NCBI GenBank assembly: GCA_002309655.1
Contig: DBXM01000033.1
Coordinates: 111,765-169,675 of the forward strand
Direction of reading: 5' to 3'
DNA from: Mageeibacillus sp. UBA1212
Lineage (GTDB): Bacteria; Bacillota; Clostridia; UBA1212
Length of the DNA: 57,911 bases
Within the stretch, counting starts at the first letter, position 1. Each line of letters starts with the position of its first letter. Positions 1 through 6,828 of the stretch are shown piece by piece. The notes below the pieces were generated by a model, which did not search any database, was not told the DNA's origin, and saw only the letters and a list, made by a program, of their open reading frames with translations. A program made the position numbers and the translations under genes.

Positions 1-579
1 ACCCCTACGGCTACGCCGACGGAAACTCCCACGGAGACTCCGACAGCTACGCCAACGCCGACTCCTACGCCCACTCCCACACCGACGCCGACTCCTACTC
101 CGACGCCTGTTCCTGATCCGGTTTATTCGACTTCGCTGCTTGTTGCGGCCAACAGTCTGATAGGGAATATCGCCTACGGAATCGGAGAAAAGTCGTCAGT
201 TGATTCGTTGGCCGGTAAATTCGAGCTTTCGAGATGTCATCCGGTGTTCAGGAACGCTTCGGGAGCCGAGATTTCAGGCGCAACATTCGCGTCCACGGGT
301 TCCACCGTTGAGATCATTTCCGACAACGACGGCTCGACGCTTGAAAAGTACACTTTCATTCTGTTCGGCGATCTTGACGGCGACGGGTCGATAAACGCCC
401 GAGACTTCCTGCTTATAAAGCGCCACATCTGGAGCATTTCCGCGCTTGAAGGTCCCGCGCTTGTTGCGGCTTCGGTTTACGCACCGGACAAGGCGACAGC
501 GGTAGCTCCCACGGCGCGCGACTTTCTGCTTATTAAACGTCACATTTGGAATCTTGCTCTAATCGAGCAGCCGGTCTGA
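1..579 (+). CDS. Dockerin-containing secreted protein, C-terminal part (5' end outside window)
   Basis: The open frame enters from the left edge and ends at TGA 577-579, so only about 192 C-terminal residues are visible. Nucleotides 1-120 encode a Thr-Pro linker (repeated TP, with TET and TAT). The end is a dockerin-like pair: a canonical calcium loop at 370-405 (DLDGDGSINARD) followed by FLLIKRHIW, and a second copy at 487-522 followed by the same FLLIKRHIW. The second loop keeps the first and last Asp but replaces the inner calcium ligands with Ala, Val and Pro. Dockerins plug enzymes into cohesins on scaffoldins, and a cohesin-like gene follows 14 nt downstream. The catalytic part, if any, lies upstream and cannot be named. 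Confidence 0.8.
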   Translation, partial: TPTATPTETPTETPTATPTPTPTPTPTPTPTPTPTPVPDPVYSTSLLVAANSLIGNIAYGIGEKSSVDSLAGKFELSRCHPVFRNASGAEISGATFASTGSTVEIISDNDGSTLEKYTFILFGDLDGDGSINARDFLLIKRHIWSISALEGPALVAASVYAPDKATAVAPTARDFLLIKRHIWNLALIEQPV

Positions 580-593
580 CGGAGGGTACTAAG

Positions 594-2213
594 ATGAAGA
601 AGATTTCAATCATTTTCGCATGTGTTTTACTGGCTGCGGTTATCGCGTGCGCGTCCGTTTTTTTTAAGGGCGTGCGCGCCGACGACCCCGAGGCGACTAT
701 CAACATTTCTCTTAGCAGAACCGAAGCCGACCTCAACGCCGAAGTTACCCTCACGCTCAACTACAGCTGCGCGTCAAACACCGGATTCATCCAGTGGAAC
801 CTGAATTACGACTCGAGAAAGCTTCAGTTCCTGCCCTCGGGAGACCAGTCTGAAGCCGACGGAATCATTTCCGAAATGCTCGACTTTGGCAGAAACGAAG
901 ACTCAACTTCCATAGTTAAGACTTACAAGTTCAAAACGGTCGCTGTCGGCGAGGCGGTGTTCACCGTTTCCGACATTTTGAATTACAGGCTCGAACCCGT
1001 TCCCGGGAAGGACGACGAGATCGTAACGTCGGCCAACACCGCGACGCTGAACATCGTCGAAAAGACAAAATCCTCTAACTGCTATCTTAAGTTTATCGAA
1101 CCCTCTCAGGGAAGGCTGGAGCCCGCGTTTAACAAAAATACGCTGGATTACACGGTTCACGTCGGCAACGAGATCGAGGTCTGCTACATGTACACCGAGG
1201 TCGAGGACAGGACCGCCAGAAGCGAGCTCTCCGGCAACGAATTCCTGAAGGTCGGCGACAACGTCAGAACTATCACAGTCACAGCTGAAGACGGTACTGT
1301 CAGGAGATACACCGTGAATGTTATAAGAGCGCAAGCGGCTACCGCGGCGCCTACCAATACTCCAACTCCAACGCCCACTCCGACGAACACTCCCACGCCG
1401 ACCCCCACTGAAGCAGCGACTGAAAAGCCCACGGAAACAGGTGAGACGACCGAGCCCACCGAGACTCCCGAGGAATCCGAAACTCCTGAAGAGACAGAAT
1501 CTCCTGAAGAGACCGAAACTCCGGAAAATACCGAGCTTCCCACCGGCAGTCCCGAAGAGACGCTCAACCCGACAGATACACCTGCGGGTTTCACCGAAGT
1601 TCCTACAGACATCCCTGTAGATACCTCGAAGCCCGAAGAACACACCGACTCCGAAGGCGACGTATTTATCGGCACGTTCGACATTTTCGGTGAGGAGTTC
1701 GAGGTCTTCAACATCAAAAACTACCTTGAGCGCAACTACCCGGAGCGGACGATCCGCGAAACCGTGAACTTCATCGCGGGCGGCAAGATTCTCCGCGGCA
1801 TCAACGCCTACGAAGGGAAGACCGTTCAGTTCCTGATTTGCGCGAGAAAAGCCGGCGGAGAGAAGGGAATTTATCTGGTCGACTCTAAAGAGCGGACCGT
1901 TTCAAGATTCATGGGCGGCGACCGGATATTCGCTTCCTACGACGTCGCGACCGATTCGAAGGAGGACATAAATCTTCCCTCGGAAACCGACAAACCCACG
2001 TCAGGCGTTTATAAATTTAAGGTCTCGGAGGCGCTCGACAGATCGCTCGATTTCGGCACCAAGAACGTACTGTTCTCGTCGGCCTGCGGCACGGCTGTGT
2101 TTGTGGTTCCGGGAATGATCGCGGGAATAGCGGCGGTAGCTGCGGAAAAGCGAAAGAAGCGCGAGAGCGGCATCGTTGAAGAAGAAATAGAAACAACCGG
2201 GGAAGAGGCCTGA
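594..2213 (+). CDS. Membrane-anchored cohesin-like surface protein with cadherin-like domain
   Basis: 539 residues. ATG 594 is chosen because GGAGG (581-585) lies 8 nt upstream and a signal peptide follows directly (MKKISIIFACVLLAAV). Residues about 35-155 read as a cohesin-type beta-sandwich (NYDSRKLQF is the typical core strand). Residues about 160-245 match the cadherin-like beta-sandwich domain that ends in VRRYTVNVIRA. A Thr/Pro/Glu-rich linker covers about 250-350. An unrecognised domain follows, then a C-terminal transmembrane helix (about 491-515) with a Lys/Arg-rich cytoplasmic tail. No SLH domain or sortase motif is present, so anchoring is by the helix. It follows a dockerin gene, which suggests a binding partner; the cohesin call is by pattern and specificity is unknown. 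Confidence 0.7.
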   Translation: MKKISIIFACVLLAAVIACASVFFKGVRADDPEATINISLSRTEADLNAEVTLTLNYSCASNTGFIQWNLNYDSRKLQFLPSGDQSEADGIISEMLDFGRNEDSTSIVKTYKFKTVAVGEAVFTVSDILNYRLEPVPGKDDEIVTSANTATLNIVEKTKSSNCYLKFIEPSQGRLEPAFNKNTLDYTVHVGNEIEVCYMYTEVEDRTARSELSGNEFLKVGDNVRTITVTAEDGTVRRYTVNVIRAQAATAAPTNTPTPTPTPTNTPTPTPTEAATEKPTETGETTEPTETPEESETPEETESPEETETPENTELPTGSPEETLNPTDTPAGFTEVPTDIPVDTSKPEEHTDSEGDVFIGTFDIFGEEFEVFNIKNYLERNYPERTIRETVNFIAGGKILRGINAYEGKTVQFLICARKAGGEKGIYLVDSKERTVSRFMGGDRIFASYDVATDSKEDINLPSETDKPTSGVYKFKVSEALDRSLDFGTKNVLFSSACGTAVFVVPGMIAGIAAVAAEKRKKRESGIVEEEIETTGEEA

Positions 2214-2237
2214 GGAAGCGCCTCTTTCCTCTATAAT
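2203..2237 (+). promoter_or_regulatory. Weak hairpin and -10-like box between the cohesin gene and mutL
   Basis: AAGAGGC (2203-2209) pairs with GCCTCTT (2220-2226) across the cohesin-gene stop codon. A TATAAT follows at 2232-2237, but no credible -35 box lies 16-18 nt upstream. There is no clean T-run, so termination is doubtful. The site may be a weak terminator, a weak mutL promoter, or neither. Confidence 0.3.
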
Positions 2238-2285
2238 TAGCGCATTTCAATCATTTGAGGATTGAGCGCGAAACAGGCGGAAAAT

Positions 2286-4280
2286 ATGGGAAAAATCATT
2301 TTACTTGACGAACTGACTTCCTGTCAGATAGCGGCCGGCGAGGTCGTGGAAAGACCTGCGTCGGTAGTTAAAGAGACGGTTGAAAACTCCATCGACGCGG
2401 GAAGCACGCGTATTTCAGTCGAGATCAAAAACGGCGGAATCAAATACATCAGGATCGATGACAACGGCAGCGGCATGGAAGCCGACGATTGCATTATCGC
2501 ATTCGACAAGCACGCCACAAGCAAGCTGCGCTGCGCGGAAGATCTTTTCAACATCAGCACCCTCGGATTCAGGGGCGAGGCGCTGGCCAGCATCGCGGCG
2601 GTTTCAAAAGTCACTCTGAAGACCAAAATCGAGGAGGCCGAAGCCGGCACGTTCGTCATTTTCGAGGGCGGAGAGCTTGTCGACACAGGCGCCTGCGGCA
2701 TGAAAAAGGGCACGCAGATAACGGTCGAGAACCTGTTCTACAATACGCCGGCAAGGTATAAATTCCTGAAGCGCGACCAGACCGAGGCGTCTTACGTTGC
2801 CGACGTTATGGAGAAGTTCGCACTCTCGCACCCGGAGATCTCGTTCAAGCTCGTTTCCGACGGCAAGCAGATCATGTTCTCGCCCGGTGGCAGTCTCGGA
2901 GCCGTGGTTTACGGCCTTTACGGGAAGAGTATTTTCGACAGGTTAAAAGAGGTCGGGTTCAAGGTCGGGAACGTGGAAGTCACCGGCTACTGCGGCACGA
3001 AGGAGCTCTCGTACGGCAACCGCAGCCGCGAAAACGTGTTCGTGAACGGCAGGTTCGTGAAGAGCAAGACCGTTCTTTCCGCAATCGACGAGGCGTACAA
3101 GCAGCTTGTCATGAAGGGAAAGTTCCCGTTCGTGATTTTGAACATCAAGATGCCGGCGGTTTCGGTGGACGTGAACGTTCATCCCGCCAAGACAGAGGTC
3201 AGGTTCGCCGACGACAACACCGTTTTCAGAGCCGTCACCCACGCGGTCTACAACGCGCTTTACGGTGTTACGGTGCAGGAGCAGGGCAGTGAACAGGATG
3301 TAACCAAACCGGCCGCCGAAACAGTTTCTAATCTGAAAGAGACCGATATTTTAAAAACGATGGCCGAGGCGGCGTCGCAGAACGCAAACCCTGTAGAAGA
3401 GACTGTCGTTCCGGCCCGGACCGAATCGCAGGAACACACAGACGTTACCGAAAAAGAACAGGCGTCGTTCTGGAAAAACGATACCGCAAGCGAGCCTGTT
3501 ATTCCCGAAAACAAGGGAAATTCAGATATTACCGAAAACCAATCTGCGAACATTCCTGACCCGCAGAAAGATAACGTTTCAATTAAATACTACGCTCCCG
3601 AAGCAACTTCAAATAATGACGGATTTATCGCTTCAGACCCTGCCGCGGGCGTGGCATACGACGCAGAAGGCAACCGCAACGCCGAGTCGCTGGAGAACCT
3701 TCCCGTGTACCGCGACGGCAGAGTAGTGGGGCAGATTTTCGACACGTACATCGTGATCGAACACGATGATTCACTCTACCTTCTCGACCAGCACGCCGCC
3801 CATGAACGGCTCAAATACGAGGAGATCAGAAAAGCACTGGCTTCCCGCGAAAACGAGTCGCAGCAGCTGCTTCTCCCGCAGACCGTAACGCTTGGCGCCT
3901 CTGAATATATGAAGTTTGAAAACGTCAGGCAAACCCTTGAAGACCTGGGCTTCGAGATCGACGATTTCGGCTCCAACACTTTGATAATCCGCGCGATTCC
4001 CTCGCTGATAACTCCCGACAAGGCTGAGGATTTTGTCGTCACCGCAATCGGCAGCGCCAGACCGTCCGAAGGCAGAACGAACGTCTTCAACGACTACGCT
4101 GTCTACACGATGGCCTGCAAGGCGGCAATCAAGGCCAACAGAAAGCTCTCAGACGTCGAAATCAGGGCGCTTCTCGACGACCTGGTGCGCGTCAAAAATC
4201 CGGGCACCTGTCCCCACGGCCGCCCGATTCTGATCAAATGGTCGAAATACGAGATCGAAAGGAAGTTCCACAGAGCATGA
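2286..4280 (+). CDS. mutL: DNA mismatch repair protein MutL
   Basis: 664 residues, cytoplasmic. MutL links mismatch recognition by MutS to strand nicking. The GHKL ATPase domain shows IAAGEVVERP near the N-terminus, then DNGSGM, HATSK and GFRGEAL. The C-terminal domain carries the endonuclease metal motif DQHAxxExxxxE at D501-E512 and a CPHGRP motif at about C642, so this is a nicking MutL as in Bacillus rather than the non-nicking E. coli type. The middle (about 345-465) is an acidic, low-conservation linker. ATG 2286 is preferred over the in-frame TTG at 2262 because MutL proteins normally begin MGKIxxLD, and GGCGG precedes it. It overlaps miaA by ATGA. mutS is not in the window. Confidence 0.97.
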   Translation: MGKIILLDELTSCQIAAGEVVERPASVVKETVENSIDAGSTRISVEIKNGGIKYIRIDDNGSGMEADDCIIAFDKHATSKLRCAEDLFNISTLGFRGEALASIAAVSKVTLKTKIEEAEAGTFVIFEGGELVDTGACGMKKGTQITVENLFYNTPARYKFLKRDQTEASYVADVMEKFALSHPEISFKLVSDGKQIMFSPGGSLGAVVYGLYGKSIFDRLKEVGFKVGNVEVTGYCGTKELSYGNRSRENVFVNGRFVKSKTVLSAIDEAYKQLVMKGKFPFVILNIKMPAVSVDVNVHPAKTEVRFADDNTVFRAVTHAVYNALYGVTVQEQGSEQDVTKPAAETVSNLKETDILKTMAEAASQNANPVEETVVPARTESQEHTDVTEKEQASFWKNDTASEPVIPENKGNSDITENQSANIPDPQKDNVSIKYYAPEATSNNDGFIASDPAAGVAYDAEGNRNAESLENLPVYRDGRVVGQIFDTYIVIEHDDSLYLLDQHAAHERLKYEEIRKALASRENESQQLLLPQTVTLGASEYMKFENVRQTLEDLGFEIDDFGSNTLIIRAIPSLITPDKAEDFVVTAIGSARPSEGRTNVFNDYAVYTMACKAAIKANRKLSDVEIRALLDDLVRVKNPGTCPHGRPILIKWSKYEIERKFHRA

Positions 4281-5308
4281 ACGGCGGCGGACTGAAATTC
4301 ACCAGAGATTTCATTCTTTCACAAATAAACGAGAAGCGTCCGGACTGCGTTATAGTCTGCGGGCCGACCTGTTCCGGGAAGTCTTCACTTGCGCTCGAGC
4401 TCTGTGGAATTCTCGACGGCGAGATAGTCTCCTGCGACTCGATGCAGATCTACAGGGGAATGGACGTCGGAACCGCAAAGCCTACCCGCGAGGAAATGGC
4501 TGCTGTGCGCCACCACATGATTGACATCATCGATCCGTGGGAGGAATACAGCGTCTTTAAATATAGAGAAGCCGCGCTGGAAGCCGTTGCGGACATCAGG
4601 AGCAGGGGGAAGTTTCCGGTTGTGTGCGGCGGAACCGGTCTTTACGTGAATTCGCTTCTCGACAACCGGCAGTTCGCATGCGGCGAGGAAGAGTCGCAGG
4701 TGTTCGGAATCTACAGGGCGGAGGCGGAGGCGGCCGAAGAGTATTACAAAAACGGCCGTCGTGAAGAGCTTTTTGAAATGCTGGAAAAGTTCGACCCGGA
4801 GGCGGCAGCTTCTTTCCACAAAAACAACACTGTAAGAGTTTTGCGCGCTCTAAAACTTTTCTTTATCACCGGTAAACGCAAAAACGAGCGTGAGGCCGAG
4901 TCGGTAACCGTTCCTTCGGATATCAGTTTTGCCACGTTCGTGCTGGCTCCGGAGCGGGCGTGTCTTTACAGGAAGATCGACGCGCGGGTCGACGTGATGC
5001 GGGAGGAGGGGCTTCTCGAGGAAGCCGTTCAGGTCTACTCAAAAGCGCGTGAAGAGTCGCTGAAGCGTGGCGTTGATCCTGAAGAAGTCAAAAAAATGAC
5101 AGCCTTCGCCGCAATCGGTTACAAGGAGCTTCTTCCTTTCACATGCTTTCCCGAGACGGCAATCGACGAGTCGCTTATGCCGCCCGAAAAGAGGCCGTAC
5201 ACGATTGAAACCGCTTTCAAAGAGATCAAAACCAACACCAGACACTATGCGAAAAGGCAGCTCACCTGGTTCAAAAAAACGCCCGGAGCGGTTTTCGTGG
5301 AGCTCTAA
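4277..5308 (+). CDS. miaA: tRNA dimethylallyltransferase MiaA
   Basis: 343 residues. MiaA transfers dimethylallyl from DMAPP to N6 of A37 in tRNAs reading UNN codons. The P-loop reads GPTCSGKS. It is followed by the family motifs SCDSMQIYRGMDVGTAKP, VCGGTGLYVNSLL and, near the C-terminus, NTRHYAKRQLTWFK. The start overlaps the mutL stop (ATGA at 4277-4280) with AGGAAG about 13 nt upstream inside mutL, so translation is probably coupled. An upstream in-frame ATG at 4238 is possible but lies inside mutL and would add 13 unconserved residues. A rho-independent terminator follows at 5337. mutL-miaA linkage is common in bacteria. Confidence 0.96.
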   Translation: MNGGGLKFTRDFILSQINEKRPDCVIVCGPTCSGKSSLALELCGILDGEIVSCDSMQIYRGMDVGTAKPTREEMAAVRHHMIDIIDPWEEYSVFKYREAALEAVADIRSRGKFPVVCGGTGLYVNSLLDNRQFACGEEESQVFGIYRAEAEAAEEYYKNGRREELFEMLEKFDPEAAASFHKNNTVRVLRALKLFFITGKRKNEREAESVTVPSDISFATFVLAPERACLYRKIDARVDVMREEGLLEEAVQVYSKAREESLKRGVDPEEVKKMTAFAAIGYKELLPFTCFPETAIDESLMPPEKRPYTIETAFKEIKTNTRHYAKRQLTWFKKTPGAVFVEL

Positions 5309-5336
5309 AGTTTACAAAGCCAAATACGTTACAGAT

Positions 5337-5382
5337 AGAACGTTTTTAAGGGCAATAAAGCTAGCGAAAACGTTCTTTTTTT
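5337..5382 (+). terminator. Rho-independent terminator after miaA
   Basis: AGAACGTTTT (5337-5346) pairs perfectly with AAAACGTTCT (5367-5376), and the downstream arm runs into a seven-T tract. It closes the transcript from the left before the mrnC promoter. Confidence 0.88.
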
Positions 5383-5405
5383 ATGCGCAGAACGCCTCAA
5401 TACAC

Positions 5406-5434
5406 TTTCAAAACGCGCGCGGACGTGGTATAAT
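5406..5434 (+). promoter_or_regulatory. Promoter for mrnC-rlmB-pcrA
   Basis: TTTCAA (5406-5411), a 17-nt spacer and TATAAT (5429-5434). The -10 is extended (GTGG directly before it). It lies between the miaA terminator and mrnC, with a leader of about 50 nt. Confidence 0.7.
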
Positions 5435-5489
5435 ATTCAAGGCTTCAAAAGCCTTCTTTGTTTGAATTTAAAAAGGAGCGTTTTCTATT

Positions 5490-5945
5490 ATGGACCGTGT
5501 ACCCGGCGTGCTTAAACCCTTCGAAAATGAAGAGATTCTCTCCGAGCCGACGCTGTCGCTGGCTTACATTGGCGACTGCGTTTACGAGTGCTTCGTCAGG
5601 AATATCGTTCTGCGTGAATTCCCGGGCGCGCACTCCGGAAAGCTTCACAAGGCGGGGGCGGCGGCGTCAAACTGCAAAGCCCAGAGCGAAGTTCTCGCGT
5701 CAATCAACGAATTCCTTACAGATGAGGAAAGGGCCGTCGCGAAAAGGGGGGCGAACTCCAAGCCGGCAAGCATTCCCAAAAACGCCTCGAAAAGCGACTA
5801 TCTGAAGGCAACGGCACTCGAGACTTTGATCGGCACGCTTTACCTGCAGCGGAAATACCGGAGACTGGACGTTATATTCACGCTCTGCACGGAAGAGATA
5901 CGCAGGCAGGTGCACGCGCCGTTCGATAAAGAAGTGCAGGCATAA
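5490..5945 (+). CDS. mrnC: Mini-ribonuclease III (23S rRNA maturation)
   Basis: 151 residues. Mini-III is a dimeric RNase III catalytic domain without the dsRNA-binding domain; in B. subtilis it trims both ends of pre-23S rRNA. The length fits the family. The signature AYIGDCVYE contains the catalytic Asp (D29), and ALETLIGTLYL contains the second metal-binding acid (E111). The family block PKNASKSDYLKATA is present. AAGGAG lies at about 5472, 12 nt before ATG. It heads a likely operon with rlmB (25 nt gap) and pcrA. Pairing with a 23S rRNA methyltransferase fits a shared ribosome-maturation role. Confidence 0.94.
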   Translation: MDRVPGVLKPFENEEILSEPTLSLAYIGDCVYECFVRNIVLREFPGAHSGKLHKAGAAASNCKAQSEVLASINEFLTDEERAVAKRGANSKPASIPKNASKSDYLKATALETLIGTLYLQRKYRRLDVIFTLCTEEIRRQVHAPFDKEVQA

Positions 5946-5970
5946 AATTTCTCGATTTATAGGTGAAAAA

Positions 5971-6801
5971 ATGAGTTACGGACGCGGAAACAAATACGCC
6001 GCCAGAAAGAACACCGGCGCGCCTCAGGGCGGCGATAACGGCAGAGAAGGCGGCTCAAATAAAAACAGCGAGATAATCTACGGCAGGAATTCCGTTCTGG
6101 AGGCGATAAAATCGGGCCGTTCGGTCAACAAGCTTCTGTTTTGCGGGGAGATGTCGGGCTCGCTTGGCCAGATTATTTCCGAGGCAAAGGACAGAGGGTT
6201 TGTCGTCACAAAAACCACGCGCGACAGCCTCGACAGGCTGACCGACGGCGGGAACCACCAGGGCGTCCTTATCTACGTCGCCAGCGCGGACTACGCTGAC
6301 GTCGACGACATTTTCAAGGTCGCGGAGGAGCGCGGAGAGGACCCGTTCATTATAATTCTCGACGAGATACAGGACGCGGGAAACTTTGGCGCCATTATTA
6401 GGACTGCGGACGCTGTCGGCGCCCACGGTATCATCATCCCGAAAAGGCGCTCGGTTCCGCTGACCGCGGCTGTCGCAAAGGCTTCCAGCGGCGCGGTTAA
6501 CTACGTGAAAGTAGCGAGAGTTCCGAACCTTCCCGCCGAGATTGAAAACCTTAAAAAGCTCGGGCTGTGGATCCTCGGAACCGACCTTACCGGCACTGTG
6601 AAATTCTACGACGCGGACTTCAAAGGTCCGGTTGGAGTGGTGATCGGCAGCGAAGGCTACGGAATGGGAAGACTTGTCCGCGAGAGCTGCGACGTGGTCG
6701 TAACGATACCGATGGCGGGAGGAGTGACTTCTCTCAACGCATCCGTCGCCGCCGGCGTTGTTCTTTACGAGGCGTTCAAGCAAAGACACATCAAAGACTG
6801 A
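5971..6801 (+). CDS. rlmB: 23S rRNA (guanosine-2'-O-)-methyltransferase, TrmH/SpoU family (RlmB-like)
   Basis: 276 residues. SPOUT methyltransferase of the TrmH group 3 (RlmB) type, which 2'-O-methylates a guanosine in domain V of 23S rRNA using SAM. The N-terminal substrate-binding domain begins at IYGRNSVLEAIKSGR (from residue about 35). The three knot motifs are visible: NFGAIIRTADAVGAHGIIIP, VVIGSEGYGMGR and IPMAGGVTSLNASVAAGVVLYE (given here piecewise, in the order seen). The first 30 residues are basic and Gly-rich, as is common in Firmicute homologues. It sits between mrnC and pcrA. Assignment to RlmB rather than another SpoU paralogue rests on length and mrnC linkage. Confidence 0.9.
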   Translation: MSYGRGNKYAARKNTGAPQGGDNGREGGSNKNSEIIYGRNSVLEAIKSGRSVNKLLFCGEMSGSLGQIISEAKDRGFVVTKTTRDSLDRLTDGGNHQGVLIYVASADYADVDDIFKVAEERGEDPFIIILDEIQDAGNFGAIIRTADAVGAHGIIIPKRRSVPLTAAVAKASSGAVNYVKVARVPNLPAEIENLKKLGLWILGTDLTGTVKFYDADFKGPVGVVIGSEGYGMGRLVRESCDVVVTIPMAGGVTSLNASVAAGVVLYEAFKQRHIKD

Positions 6802-6828
6802 ATTTCAGGCTTCATTTATTAGACAGAA

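Noticed and set aside
1..120. Dense short repeats resembling a simple-sequence or CRISPR-like tract
   Set aside because: They are degenerate codons of a Thr-Pro linker in an open frame, with no fixed repeat-spacer pattern.
903..1717. Two long minus-strand open frames opposite the cohesin-like gene
   Set aside because: Their Ser/Val/Gly or Arg-rich composition is the mirror of the Thr/Pro/Glu linker; no start signals.
2262..2285. TTG start for mutL giving a longer N-terminus
   Set aside because: MutL family proteins begin at the MGKI position; GAGG touches the TTG, so spacing is wrong.
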